Below are positions 5,962 through 14,462 of a DNA stretch of 36,450 nucleotides, piece after piece. The stretch comes from Paraplanobispora takensis (GTDB lineage Bacteria > Actinomycetota > Actinomycetes > Streptosporangiales > Streptosporangiaceae), in assembly GCF_016863195.1 (NCBI RefSeq), contig NZ_BOOK01000073.1, positions 1-36,450 of the forward strand, written 5' to 3'. A model generated the notes under the pieces. It was not told the origin of the DNA, did not search any database, and saw nothing but the letters and a program-made list of their open reading frames with translations. The first letter of the stretch is position 1; the number at the start of each line of letters is the position of its first letter. A program made the translations under genes and the position numbers.

Positions 5962-8691
5962 ATGAATGCTCCACTGATCCTCGACTTCCGCGACATCGAC
6001 GCCGGGATGCTGCCGCTGGTCGGCGGGAAGGCCGCCAACCTGGGCGTGCTCACCGCCGCCGGGCTGCCGGTCCCGCCGGGCCTGTGCGTGACCACCGAGG
6101 CCTACCGGAGGGTCACCGAGCGGGCGGCCGGACTCGACGCGGTCTTCGACGCCCTGCAGGTGACCTCCGCCACCGACACCCGGACGCTCAACGAGCTGGC
6201 CGCCACGGCCCGCGCCATCGTGCTCGACGCCCCGGTGCCCGACGAGGTCGCCGCGGCCGTGCGGGACGGCGCGCCGGACGGCCCCGTCGCGGTGCGCTCC
6301 TCGGCCACCGCCGAGGACCTGCCGCACGCCAGCTTCGCCGGGCAGCAGGACACCTATCTCAACGTCGTCGGCCGGGACGCCGTACTGGAGGGGGTCCGGC
6401 GGTGCTGGGCCTCGCTGTGGACCGACCGGGCCGTGGCCTACCGGGCCGCCAACGGGATCGACCACCGCGCCGTACGGCTCGCCGTGGTGATCCAGGAGAT
6501 GGTGCGCTCGGAGGTCGCCGGGGTGATGTTCACCGCCAACCCGGTCACCGGGCGCCGGCACGAGGCGGTGATCGACGCCAGTCCGGGGCTCGGCGAGGCC
6601 GTCGTCTCGGGCGCGGTCAACCCCGACCACTTCGTGGTGGACATCGCCACCTCGGTGATCACCGAGCGGCGCCTGGGCGACAAGCGGCTGGCCGTACGGC
6701 CCGTCGAGGGGGGCGGCGTGGAGCACGTCGAGATCCCGGCGCAGGACACGGCGGAGAGCGCGTGCCTCACCGACGACCGGATCAGGGCGCTGGCCGCGCT
6801 GGCCGGCCGGGTCGAGGAGCACTACGGGACGCCGCAGGACACCGAGTGGGCCGTCGACGGCGACGGCGTCCTGTGGCTCACCCAGTCCCGCCCGATCACC
6901 ACGCTCTTCCCGATCCCCCGGCACTCCGCCTCCCAGTCCGTCGAGGGCACACGCGCCTACTTCTGCATGAGCGTGGCGCAGGGGGTCTTCCAGCCCCTGA
7001 CCCCGATGGGCATGCAGGCCTTCCGGCTGGTGTCGTCGGCGGCGGCCGAGCTGTACAGCGGCGTCCCCGTCGCCGACAGGCGCGCCGGGGCCCCGCAGTT
7101 CGCCGAGGCGGGCGGGCGGATGTTCTTCGACGCCACCGGGGTGGTGCGCAGCCGGGTCGGCCTGGCGTTCTTCCCCCGGGTGCTGGACGTGATGGAGACC
7201 AGGTCGGCGGTGATCCTGCGGGAGCTGGCCCGGGACCCCCGCTTCGACATGATCTACCGTTCCCCGCGGCCCGCCCTGCGCCGGGTCGCGCGGCTCGGGA
7301 TGCGCTACCGCATCCCCCCGCGCGCCGTACGGGCCCTGGTGCGGCCGGAGTCGGCGCACCGGCAGGCCGCTCAGGTGGAGGCGACCCTGCGGGCGAGGCT
7401 CGCCTCCCCGCACGACGCCACCCCGATCGAGCGGCTCGACCACGTCGAGCGGCTGCTGGCCGCGGAGGTCTTCCCGCTCGTGCCGAGGATCCTGCCGGGC
7501 GCGGCGGCCGGGTTCGCCATGCTCGGCCTGGCCTGGGGCCTGCTGGGCGATCGGGCGCGGCCCGGCGAGCTGACCGGTGTCCTGCGCGGCCTCCCGCACA
7601 ACGTGACCACCGAGATGGACCTGGCGCTGTGGCGCCTGGCCACCCGCATCCGCGAGGACGACAAGGCCGCGGCGCTGCTGCTGGACGCCCCCGCGGCCGA
7701 GCTCGCCGAGCGGTTCCACGCCAGGACGCTGCCGGTCGTGGTGGACGAGGGCCTGCGGGAGTTCCTGCGCGTGTACGGCGCGCGGGCGGTCGCGGAGATC
7801 GACCTCGGGGTGCCCCGGTGGTCGGAGGACCCGGCCTACGTCATCGGCGTGCTGGCCAACTACCTGCGCCTGGACGATCCGGCCCTGGCGCCGGACGTCC
7901 TGTTCGCCAAGGGGGCCCAGGAGGCGGTCACGACGGTCCGCGCCCTGGCCGCCCGCGTGGGCGGGCTGCGCGGGCGGTTGGTCCGCTTCGCCCTCGGCCG
8001 CGCCCGGTCCCTGGCGGGCCTGCGAGAGCTGCCCAAGTTCCTCATGGTCAAGGCCCTGGCCGCGGCGCGCGCCGAACTGAAGATCATCGGCGCCGAGCTC
8101 GTCGCCCGTGACCTGCTCGACTCCCCCGGCGACGTCTTCTTCCTGAACACGCGCGAGGTCCGCGACGCGCTGACCTCCCGGCCCGCCGGGGCCGACCTGC
8201 GCGCGCTCGTCGCCGGGCGGCGCGAGGAGCACGAGCGCGAGGGACGCCGCAGGCACGTGCCGCGGGTCGTCCTGTCGGACGGCACCGAGCCCGAGGCCGT
8301 GGCCGCCCCGGTCACCGCGGACGGGGCCCTGACCGGCACCCCCGCCTCGGCCGGGACCGTGACCGGGCGCGCCCGGGTGGTCCTCGACCCGGTCGGCGCG
8401 CACCTGGAGCCCGGGGAGATCCTGGTCTGCCCCTCCACCGACCCCGGCTGGACCCCGCTGTTCCTCACCGCGGGCGGCCTGGTGATGGAGATGGGCGGGG
8501 CCAACTCCCACGGCGCGGTGGTCGCCCGCGAGTACGGCATCCCGGCGGTGGTCGGCGTGGCCCGCGCGACCGAGCACATCACCACCGGTCAGGAGGTCAC
8601 CGTGGACGGCTCATCCGGCGCGGTCACCGTGGAGACCGGCCGGGCGGACCCCGCACCGGCGAGCGATATGGAGAGCCAAAGGATCACTTAA
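5962..8691 (+). CDS. Rph-like ATP-dependent dikinase/phosphotransferase (PEP-synthase superfamily)
   Basis: This 909-residue protein has the domain order of rifampin phosphotransferases. It starts with an N-terminal ATP-grasp of the pyruvate-phosphate-dikinase type, with GGKAANLGVL, VPPGLCVTTEAY and VRSSATAEDLPHASFAGQQDT. A long central substrate-binding region follows, and then a C-terminal swivelling phosphohistidine domain with GGANSHGAVVAREYGIPAVVG and His850 as the predicted phospho-carrier. It stops right after that domain and lacks the PEP/pyruvate-binding barrel of true PEP synthase. It should therefore phosphorylate a different acceptor using ATP (AMP and Pi released). Rifamycin is one known acceptor in this family, but the central region cannot be matched to a substrate by eye. 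AAGGAGG lies six bases before the ATG. It is 93 bases after the regulator, same strand. Confidence 0.82.
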   Translation: MNAPLILDFRDIDAGMLPLVGGKAANLGVLTAAGLPVPPGLCVTTEAYRRVTERAAGLDAVFDALQVTSATDTRTLNELAATARAIVLDAPVPDEVAAAVRDGAPDGPVAVRSSATAEDLPHASFAGQQDTYLNVVGRDAVLEGVRRCWASLWTDRAVAYRAANGIDHRAVRLAVVIQEMVRSEVAGVMFTANPVTGRRHEAVIDASPGLGEAVVSGAVNPDHFVVDIATSVITERRLGDKRLAVRPVEGGGVEHVEIPAQDTAESACLTDDRIRALAALAGRVEEHYGTPQDTEWAVDGDGVLWLTQSRPITTLFPIPRHSASQSVEGTRAYFCMSVAQGVFQPLTPMGMQAFRLVSSAAAELYSGVPVADRRAGAPQFAEAGGRMFFDATGVVRSRVGLAFFPRVLDVMETRSAVILRELARDPRFDMIYRSPRPALRRVARLGMRYRIPPRAVRALVRPESAHRQAAQVEATLRARLASPHDATPIERLDHVERLLAAEVFPLVPRILPGAAAGFAMLGLAWGLLGDRARPGELTGVLRGLPHNVTTEMDLALWRLATRIREDDKAAALLLDAPAAELAERFHARTLPVVVDEGLREFLRVYGARAVAEIDLGVPRWSEDPAYVIGVLANYLRLDDPALAPDVLFAKGAQEAVTTVRALAARVGGLRGRLVRFALGRARSLAGLRELPKFLMVKALAAARAELKIIGAELVARDLLDSPGDVFFLNTREVRDALTSRPAGADLRALVAGRREEHEREGRRRHVPRVVLSDGTEPEAVAAPVTADGALTGTPASAGTVTGRARVVLDPVGAHLEPGEILVCPSTDPGWTPLFLTAGGLVMEMGGANSHGAVVAREYGIPAVVGVARATEHITTGQEVTVDGSSGAVTVETGRADPAPASDMESQRIT

Positions 8692-8778
8692 GGCGGTGTT
8701 AAGCCCGCCCCTGCCACCATCTCGACCGTACGGTTCCCCCTTCCCCACGGCCGTTGTGCCGCACAGAGGAGTGATCGA

Positions 8779-9879
8779 GTGTCGAGGCAGCGCATCCTTG
8801 CGTCTCTCGCGGGTGTAGCGGTGACGGGCGCGCTGGCGGCCGTCATACCGGCGTCGGCGGCGTCGGCGGCCGACTGCGCGACCGCCTGGAGTTCCACGAA
8901 GGCGTACCAGGGCGGCGCGGGCGTCTCCTACAAGGGCCGCAACTGGTCGGCCAAGTGGTGGACCCAGAACGAGGCGCCCGGCGCCTCCGGCTCCGGCGTC
9001 TGGGCGGACAAGGGCGCCTGCGGCGGGTCGACGGCCCCGGCCCCGTCCCCCTCCACCGGCTGCTCCCACCCGAACTGGGTCGCGGGCAGGTTCTACGCCA
9101 CCGGCGCCGTCGTCAGGTACACCGACGGCAAGCTCTACCGCGCCGAGCACGACAACCCGGGCTACGACCCGGTCATCAGCACGTGGTACTGGGAGCCGTA
9201 CGCCTGCAACGGCAGCACCCCGGCTCCCACCACGCCGCCGCCCACCGACCCGGCCCCGTCGGGCTTCGTGGTCAGCGAGGCGCAGTTCAACCAGATGTTC
9301 CCGAACCGGAACTCCTTCTACACCTACAAGGGCCTGACCGCGGCGCTGAGCGCCTACCCCGGCTTCGCCAAGACGGGCAGCGACACCGTCAGGAAGCAGG
9401 AGGCCGCCGCGTTCCTGGCCAACGTCAACCACGAGACCGGCGGCCTGGTCCACGTGGTGGAGCAGAACACCGCGAACTACTCGCACTACTGCGACCGCAG
9501 CCAGTCCTACGGCTGCCCCGCCGGGCAGTCGGCCTACTACGGCCGCGGCCCGATCCAGCTGAGCTGGAACTTCAACTACAAGGCGGCGGGCGACGCGCTC
9601 GGCATCAACCTGCTCAACAACCCGAACCTGGTGCAGACCGACGCGGCGGTGGCCTGGAAGACCGCCCTGTGGTACTGGAACACCCAGAGCGGCCCGGGCA
9701 CGATGACCCCGCACAACGCGATGGTCAACGGCCGCGGCTTCGGTGAGACGATCCGCAGCATCAACGGCAGCCTGGAGTGCAACGGCCGCAACCCCGCCCA
9801 GGTGCAGAGCCGGATCGCCTCCTACCAGAAGTTCGTCCAGATCCTGGGCACCACCCCCGGCGGCAACCTGAGCTGCTGA
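8779..9879 (+). CDS. secreted GH19 chitinase with two chitin-binding modules
   Basis: This 366-residue exported enzyme is predicted to hydrolyse beta-1,4 links in chitin. A signal peptide (about residues 1-30, ending ASAASA-A) leads into two CBM5/12-like modules. These are at about 33-83 (AYQGGAGVSYKGRNWSAKWW) and 94-146 (YATGAVVRYTDGKLYRA), and each is rich in exposed Trp and Tyr. A Pro/Thr linker follows, then the family 19 catalytic domain from about residue 163. Glu219 in NHETGG and Glu228 nine residues later fit the acid/base pair of bacterial GH19 chitinases, and YYGRGPIQLSWNFNY is also conserved. The GTG start follows GAGGAG with a seven-base spacer. I found no TGGTCTAGACCA-like DasR box upstream, so its control is unclear. 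Two hairpins end the transcript. Confidence 0.95.
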   Translation: MSRQRILASLAGVAVTGALAAVIPASAASAADCATAWSSTKAYQGGAGVSYKGRNWSAKWWTQNEAPGASGSGVWADKGACGGSTAPAPSPSTGCSHPNWVAGRFYATGAVVRYTDGKLYRAEHDNPGYDPVISTWYWEPYACNGSTPAPTTPPPTDPAPSGFVVSEAQFNQMFPNRNSFYTYKGLTAALSAYPGFAKTGSDTVRKQEAAAFLANVNHETGGLVHVVEQNTANYSHYCDRSQSYGCPAGQSAYYGRGPIQLSWNFNYKAAGDALGINLLNNPNLVQTDAAVAWKTALWYWNTQSGPGTMTPHNAMVNGRGFGETIRSINGSLECNGRNPAQVQSRIASYQKFVQILGTTPGGNLSC

Positions 9880-9914
9880 CCGCGCGTCGCCGCGCGCCTC
9901 CTCCGCGCGGCGTC

Positions 9915-9955
9915 CCGGGCGGGACCGGATTCATCGCGATCACGGTCCCGCCCGG
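9915..9955. terminator. hairpin downstream of chitinase
   Basis: Arms CCGGGCGGGACC (9915-9926) and GGTCCCGCCCGG (9944-9955) form a perfect 12-bp stem with a 17-base loop. It sits 35 bases after the chitinase stop codon. There is no U tract, as is usual in such genomes. Confidence 0.65.
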
Positions 9956-9956
9956 C

Positions 9957-10004
9957 GAGACGGGGCCCGCCACCCCCCTGTGAAAAGCCGGCGGGCCCCG
10001 TCTC
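9957..10004. terminator. second strong hairpin between convergent genes
   Basis: Arms 9957-9971 (GAGACGGGGCCCGCC) and 9990-10004 (its exact reverse complement) form a 15-bp stem with an 18-base loop. It lies between the convergent chitinase and LacI genes and can serve both strands. The bases from here to 10133 hold no gene that I can see. Confidence 0.75.
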
Positions 10005-10133
10005 CCCCTCGCGGGGCCCGCGGAGAGCGGGTCCCGTCCTCGTTCGGAGGCCCGCCGGGAGCGTCGGATTCAGGGGGCCGCCGGAGCTCGGGGCGTGCCG
10101 GGTGAAGCGGGTGCGCTCTCCTGTTTCTCCCGC

Positions 10134-11147
10134 TCAGGGGGGCGGGATCTCCCCCGATCCGCGGGTGATCAGGCGGGTCGGGATCACGACGGTCCTGGCC
10201 TTGGAGCGCTCGCCGTCCAGGCGGGCCATCATCAGCTCCGCCGCGGCCCTGCCCATGGCCGCGGGGTCCTGGGCCACCACGGTCAGCGCGGGCTCCAGCA
10301 CCTCGGCCAGCGGGAGGTCGTCGAAGCCGACCACGGCCACCTCCCGGCGGCCGAGCCTGCCCAGGCCCAGGATGACGCCGGTCGAGGCGAAGTTGTTGGC
10401 CGCGAAGACGGCCGTGGCCGGTTCCCGCCCGTCGAGCAGCCGGGTCACGGCGGCCGCCGCGGCCTCGTGATCGTGGCCGATCTCCACCAGGTCCCGGTCG
10501 AAGGGGATGCCCGCCTCGGCCAGCGCGTCGCGGTAGCCCTGGAAGCGCTCACGCCGGGTGTACAGGGCGGGGAGGTCACCGATGAAGGCGATCCTGCGAT
10601 GACCGTGGCGGATCAGCTGCGCCACCCCGGCGCGCGCCCCCTCCCGGTTGGAGCTGACCACGGAGTCCGCGGTCAGGCCGCCGGCCAGGCGGTCCAGGAA
10701 GACGACGGGCAGGCCCGCGGCCCGCTCGGCCCGCAGGGGGCGGTGGTCGCCTCCGGCGGAGGGCACGATGAGCAGCGCGGTGACCCGCCGGGCCAGGAAG
10801 GTGGAGATCAGCGAGCGCTCCCGCTCGGCGGTCTCCTCCGAGGAGCCCACGATCAGGGTCAGCCCCCGGGCCCGCACCGCGCTCTCGACCCCGCCGGCCA
10901 CCGTGCCGAAGAAGGGGTTGCCCATGTCCGGGATGACCAGCCCCACCGTGGAGTCGCGCGCGCCGACCCGCATGTTCCGCGCCATGAGGTTCGGCTGGAA
11001 ACCGAGCTTGCCCATGGCCTCCAGGATGCGCGCACGGGTCTCGGCCGCCACCGGGCCGTCGTCGTTGACCACGCGGGAGACGGTCTTGGCCGTGACCCCG
11101 ACCTCCCGGGCCACGTCACTCATGGTCGCGCGGCGAGCCTTGGACAT
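10134..11147 (-). CDS. LacI-family transcriptional regulator of sugar uptake
   Basis: This 337-residue protein starts with the LacI helix-turn-helix and hinge: MSDVAREVGVTAKTVSRVVN (about 9-28), then RARILEAMGKLGFQPN and MRVGARDSTVGLVIPD. The remainder is a periplasmic-binding-protein-like sensor domain with NPFFGTVAGG, FLDR near 150 and VVGFDDLPLAEVLEPALTVV near 280. The ATG at 11147 is chosen because the family always begins a few residues before the helix-turn-helix; the upstream extension of the frame is Pro/Arg-rich noise. It follows the sugar ABC genes in the same direction, separated by a hairpin. The tandem palindromes at 14316-14347 are its likely operator, and the inducer is probably the transported sugar or its phosphate (inference). 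Confidence 0.92.
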   Translation of the reverse strand: MSKARRATMSDVAREVGVTAKTVSRVVNDDGPVAAETRARILEAMGKLGFQPNLMARNMRVGARDSTVGLVIPDMGNPFFGTVAGGVESAVRARGLTLIVGSSEETAERERSLISTFLARRVTALLIVPSAGGDHRPLRAERAAGLPVVFLDRLAGGLTADSVVSSNREGARAGVAQLIRHGHRRIAFIGDLPALYTRRERFQGYRDALAEAGIPFDRDLVEIGHDHEAAAAAVTRLLDGREPATAVFAANNFASTGVILGLGRLGRREVAVVGFDDLPLAEVLEPALTVVAQDPAAMGRAAAELMMARLDGERSKARTVVIPTRLITRGSGEIPPP

Positions 11148-11227
11148 GGACCACCGTTCTTCTCGTCGGAGCCGCTCGGTCGGGACCAGGCTAGACCGTG
11201 ATCGTTCTTCTCCGGTACGGTCCCGCA

Positions 11228-11259
11228 CCTGGCCGGCGGGGGTTCCCACCCCGGCCAGG
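11228..11259 (-). terminator. hairpin after the sugar ABC operon
   Basis: CCTGGCCGG (11228-11236) and CCGGCCAGG (11251-11259) form a 9-bp stem around a 14-base loop whose ends can pair further. It lies between the ABC ATPase stop and the LacI start and may reduce read-through into the regulator. Confidence 0.5.
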
Positions 11260-11323
11260 CGACCCGAGGGGGCCGCCGGACCGGGGACGAGGGCCACGCG
11301 AGGCCGGCCCCCCGGACCGGGGA

Positions 11324-12277
11324 TCACGTGAGGCCGATCGCCCGCGCCGCCTCCTTGTCGGCCACCACGGCCTGCTCGTCGGCGTCCAGCTGCAGCGCGC
11401 CCGTCATGATCGCGACGACCTCGGCCATGCTGTGCTCGCCGGGCCTGATCTGGGCGACGCGGCGGCCGAGCCGCTGCACGTGGATCCGGTCGGCGATCTC
11501 GAACACGTGCGGCATGTTGTGGCTGATCAGCACCACCGGCAGGCCCCGGTCGCGGACCCGGCGGATCATGTCGAGCACCTGTCCGGACTCCTTGACGCCC
11601 AGCGCCGCGGTCGGCTCGTCCATCACCACCACGTGCCTGGCCCAGGCCACCGCCCGGGCCACCGCCACGCCCTGGCGCTGGCCTCCGGACAGCGACTCCA
11701 CCGGCTGGGTCAGGGACCGCAGGCCGATCTTGAGGTCGGCCATGTGCCGGGCCGACTCCTCGCGCATCCGCCGGTGGTCGAGCAGGCGGAAGACGCGGCC
11801 GAGGAAGCCGGGCCGGCGTGCCTCGCGGCCGAGGAACATGTTGCTGGCGATGTCGAGCGAGGCCGCCACGGCCAGGTCCTGGTAGACGGTCTCGATGCCG
11901 AGCCTGCGGGCGTCGAGGGGGTCGCGGAAGCGCACCGGCCTGCCGTCCAGCATGATCTGGCCCTCGTCGGGCTGGAGCGCGCCCGTCAGTGCCTTGATCA
12001 GGCTCGACTTGCCCGCGCCGTTGTCGCCGATGACGGCGAGCACCTCGCCCGCCATCAGGTCGAAGTCGACGCCGTCGAGCGCCGTCACGTGGCCGTAGCG
12101 CTTGACCAGGCCGCGGGCCTGCAGCACCGGGGTCCGCGCGGTCTCGGCGGGCGGAGCCGAGGCGGTCCCGGCGGGGGAGGCCGGAGCGGTCTCGGCCGGC
12201 GGGGTCGGGGCGGTCCCGGCGGGGGAGGCCGGAGCGGTCTCGGCCGGCGGGGTCGGGGCGGAGGGGGCGTCGGTCAT
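11324..12277 (-). CDS. sugar ABC transporter ATP-binding protein (FrcA-like)
   Basis: This 317-residue ATPase powers sugar import. It has a single nucleotide-binding domain with Walker A GDNGAGKSS, a Q-loop in ETVYQDLAV, the signature LSGGQRQGVAVARA, Walker B VVVMDEPTAALG and the switch His in LISHNM. Ribose-type importers usually have two fused domains of about 500 residues. One domain of about 260 residues is the FrcA form of fructose importers, which supports a fructose-type system. Odd: the first 50 residues are a Pro/Ala/Thr/Glu tail built from 16-residue repeats (see repeat 12134-12264). The start overlaps the permease stop as ATGA, so translation is coupled. Confidence 0.92.
   Translation of the reverse strand: MTDAPSAPTPPAETAPASPAGTAPTPPAETAPASPAGTASAPPAETARTPVLQARGLVKRYGHVTALDGVDFDLMAGEVLAVIGDNGAGKSSLIKALTGALQPDEGQIMLDGRPVRFRDPLDARRLGIETVYQDLAVAASLDIASNMFLGREARRPGFLGRVFRLLDHRRMREESARHMADLKIGLRSLTQPVESLSGGQRQGVAVARAVAWARHVVVMDEPTAALGVKESGQVLDMIRRVRDRGLPVVLISHNMPHVFEIADRIHVQRLGRRVAQIRPGEHSMAEVVAIMTGALQLDADEQAVVADKEAARAIGLT
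12134..12264 (-). repeat. 48-bp tandem repeat coding a Pro/Ala/Thr tail
   Basis: A 48-bp unit (16 codons) recurs with units beginning at 12162 and 12210 plus partial copies on both sides, giving roughly 2.7 near-identical copies. It encodes the repeated AETAPASPAGTAPTPP stretch at the N-terminus of the ABC ATPase. The near identity of the copies suggests recent slippage. Confidence 0.75.
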
Positions 12278-13275
12278 CGGATCCTCCTGCGGGAGAGCTG
12301 GTCCACGGTGACGGCGAGGATGACCAGGATTCCGGTGATCAGGGTCTGGTAGATCGAGGCCACCCCCATGAGCTGCAGGCCGTTGCGGAAGACGCCCACG
12401 ATGAGCGCGCCGATCAGGGTGCCGATCACCAGGCCCCGGCCGCCGAACAGGCTGGTGCCGCCCAGCACCACGGCGGTGATGCTGTCGAGGTTGTCGGTCT
12501 GGCCGGCCTGCGGGTCGCCGACGCCGGTCCGGGAGACCAGCAGCAGCGCGGCGATGCCGTACACGAACCCGGCGGTCGTGTAGACGCCGACGGTGAGCCG
12601 GCCGGTCCTGATGCCGGTGAGCCTGGCCACCTCGGGGCTGTTGCCCAGGGCGTAGACGTGCTTGCCCCAGGCCGTCTGGCCGAGCAGGTAGGCGAACAGC
12701 AGGAACAGCAGGATCGTCAGCAGCGAGCCGTACGTCACCCGGGTGTCGCCGATGGAGAAGGTCTCGCCCAGCGCGGTCAGCGGCGCCGGCAGGTTGGTGA
12801 CCGTCTGGTCCTGCGAGTAGATGTGGGTCAGCGCGAAGGCCACGTTGAGCATGCCCAGCGTGACGATGAACGGCGGCAGCGGGACGAGCGTGACCAGCAG
12901 CCCGTTGGCCGCGCCGAACCCCGCGCACACCAGCAGGCCGAGCGCGATCGCGACCAGCGGGGGCACGGTGCCCTCCGCGGCCAGCTTGGCCATCAGGATG
13001 CCGCCGAAGGCCATGATGGCGCCGTTGGACAGGTCGATCCCGGCGGTGAGGATGATCAGCGTCTGGCCGATGGCCAGCGTGCCGACCACCATCACCTGCT
13101 GGATGATCAGAGAGAAGTTCCCGCCGGTGAGGAACTGGTCACTGTTGAAGGAGAAGAACACGCAGGCGAGCAGCAGAGCCGCCAGCGGTCCCACCGTCGG
13201 CGTGGTCAGCAGCCGGCGGGCGAGCGAGGGCTCGGCCGCCTCGGGCGGCTTGGGAGGGGTGATCGTCGCGGTCAT
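12274..13275 (-). CDS. sugar ABC transporter permease (FrcC/RbsC-like)
   Basis: This 333-residue membrane channel subunit has about nine hydrophobic segments. It carries the hallmark GIDLSNGAIMAFGGI motif (near residue 85) and the cytoplasmic coupling loop ALGNSPEVARLTGIRTGRL (about 200-218) of the BPD_transp_2 family. The GGTSLFGGRG loop of the same family follows near 270. It pairs with the ATPase downstream (ATGA overlap) and the binding protein upstream (two-base gap), so the three genes form one tight operon transcribed from near 14300. The N-terminal 20 residues are a Pro/Glu-rich cytoplasmic stretch. Confidence 0.94.
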   Translation of the reverse strand: MTATITPPKPPEAAEPSLARRLLTTPTVGPLAALLLACVFFSFNSDQFLTGGNFSLIIQQVMVVGTLAIGQTLIILTAGIDLSNGAIMAFGGILMAKLAAEGTVPPLVAIALGLLVCAGFGAANGLLVTLVPLPPFIVTLGMLNVAFALTHIYSQDQTVTNLPAPLTALGETFSIGDTRVTYGSLLTILLFLLFAYLLGQTAWGKHVYALGNSPEVARLTGIRTGRLTVGVYTTAGFVYGIAALLLVSRTGVGDPQAGQTDNLDSITAVVLGGTSLFGGRGLVIGTLIGALIVGVFRNGLQLMGVASIYQTLITGILVILAVTVDQLSRRRIR

Positions 13276-13277
13276 GT

Positions 13278-14282
13278 TCACCCCCAGCAGTTCTGCAGGC
13301 CGAACTCGGTGTCCTCGGCCTCGACGCCGCCGGCGGGCTTGTCGGTGATCAGCGTGACGCCGGTGTCGGTGTAGCCGGAGACCTTGGTGCCGCTCTTGCC
13401 GTAGTCGACGACGGCCTTGACGCCCTGCTCGGCCATCTTCAGCGGGTACTGCTGGGAGGTGGCGGCGATCTGACCGCTCTGCACGGCCTTGGTGCCGACG
13501 CAGCCGCCGTCGACCGAGACGATGAGCACGTCCTTCTCGCGCCCCTTGGCCTTCAGCGCGGTGTAGGCGCCCAGCGCGGCGGGCTCGTTGATGGTGTAGA
13601 CGAGGTTGATGTCGGGGGCCTTCTGCAGGCAGTTCTCCATCGCGGTCTGTCCCTTGGACTGGTCGCCGCCGGTGTCCTGGGAGCAGACCACGGACGGGTC
13701 GCCCTCCTGGATGCCGAAGCCCTTGAGGAAGCCGTCGTGGCGCAGCTGCCCCACCGCGATGCCGGGGGCGAGGTCGAGGGTCGCGATCTTGGCGGGCTTG
13801 CCCGCCATCGTGGCCTTGGCGTACTGGCCGATGAGCTCGCCGGCCTTGAAGTTGTCCGTGGCGAACAGCGCGTCGGTGGCCTCCTGCGGCTCGGTCGGGC
13901 TGTCCAGCGCGATGACCAGGACACCGGCCGAGCGCGCCTTCTGCACGGCGGGCACGATCGCCTTGGAGTCGCTGGGCGTGATGAGGATGCCCTTCACCCC
14001 GGCGGCGACCATGTTCTCGATCGCGGTGATCTGGCTGGCGTTGTCGCCGTCGAACTTGCCCGCGGCGGTCATCAGCTCCGCGCCGTCGGCCTTGGCGGCG
14101 GCCTCGGCGCCGATCTTCATCTTGACGAAGAAGGGGTTGGTCTCGGTCTTGGTGATGAGTCCCACCTTGATCGCGTCCGCCTGGCCGGCGTTGTCGCCTC
14201 CGCCGCCGCAACCGGCGAGGGCGATGGTGGCGACTATCGCGCAGGCGCTGAGAGCACCGGCCGCGCGAGTACTACGAGACAT
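13278..14282 (-). CDS. sugar ABC transporter substrate-binding lipoprotein (FrcB-like)
   Basis: This 334-residue extracytoplasmic binding protein captures the sugar for the importer. The signal peptide ends in the lipobox LAGC with Cys near residue 25, so it is lipid-anchored. The mature protein is a type I periplasmic-binding fold (Peripla_BP_4), with [20 protein letters not shown] and then [15 protein letters not shown]. Next come [10 protein letters not shown] and [22 protein letters not shown] and the AxDSP segment resemble FrcB fructose-binding proteins, and the sugar kinase next door fits. The exact sugar is inference. AGGAG lies seven bases before the ATG. It is the first gene of the operon and faces the kinase across the double operator. 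Confidence 0.93.
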   Translation of the reverse strand: MSRSTRAAGALSACAIVATIALAGCGGGGDNAGQADAIKVGLITKTETNPFFVKMKIGAEAAAKADGAELMTAAGKFDGDNASQITAIENMVAAGVKGILITPSDSKAIVPAVQKARSAGVLVIALDSPTEPQEATDALFATDNFKAGELIGQYAKATMAGKPAKIATLDLAPGIAVGQLRHDGFLKGFGIQEGDPSVVCSQDTGGDQSKGQTAMENCLQKAPDINLVYTINEPAALGAYTALKAKGREKDVLIVSVDGGCVGTKAVQSGQIAATSQQYPLKMAEQGVKAVVDYGKSGTKVSGYTDTGVTLITDKPAGGVEAEDTEFGLQNCWG

Positions 14283-14315
14283 GAGATGACTCCTGGTTCT
14301 CCCGGGGGGCGGGTG

Positions 14316-14347
14316 ATGTCAACGTTGACATATGTCAACGTTGACAT
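14316..14347. promoter_or_regulatory. double LacI-type operator between sugar ABC operon and kinase
   Basis: Two perfect 16-bp palindromes, ATGTCAACGTTGACAT, lie back to back at 14316-14331 and 14332-14347. The central CG and dyad form are typical of LacI-family operators. The rightward copy contains TTGACA (14341-14346), which with TGAACT (14365-14370) could be the kinase promoter. The leftward copy holds the mirror TTGACA for the ABC operon. A repressor bound here would shut both directions. Confidence 0.8.
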
Positions 14348-14462
14348 CCCTTGCGATGCGATGATGAACTCCGTTTGAGGAAACGTCAATGCCTCTTCGC
14401 CGTAACGAGCGGGCACCATGGATCCCGTGCTCGGAGACGTCTCTCCCCAGAAAGGCAGGCCA

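Noticed and set aside
5947-8577. 876-residue open frame on the minus strand opposite the Rph-like gene
   Set aside because: It reads Gly/Arg/His-rich sequence with no domain and mirrors a clearly conserved enzyme on the plus strand; such frames are expected at this GC content.
8692-8778. Possible DasR-type chitin control site upstream of the chitinase
   Set aside because: I looked for a TGGTCTAGACCA-like palindrome and for short direct repeats and found none.
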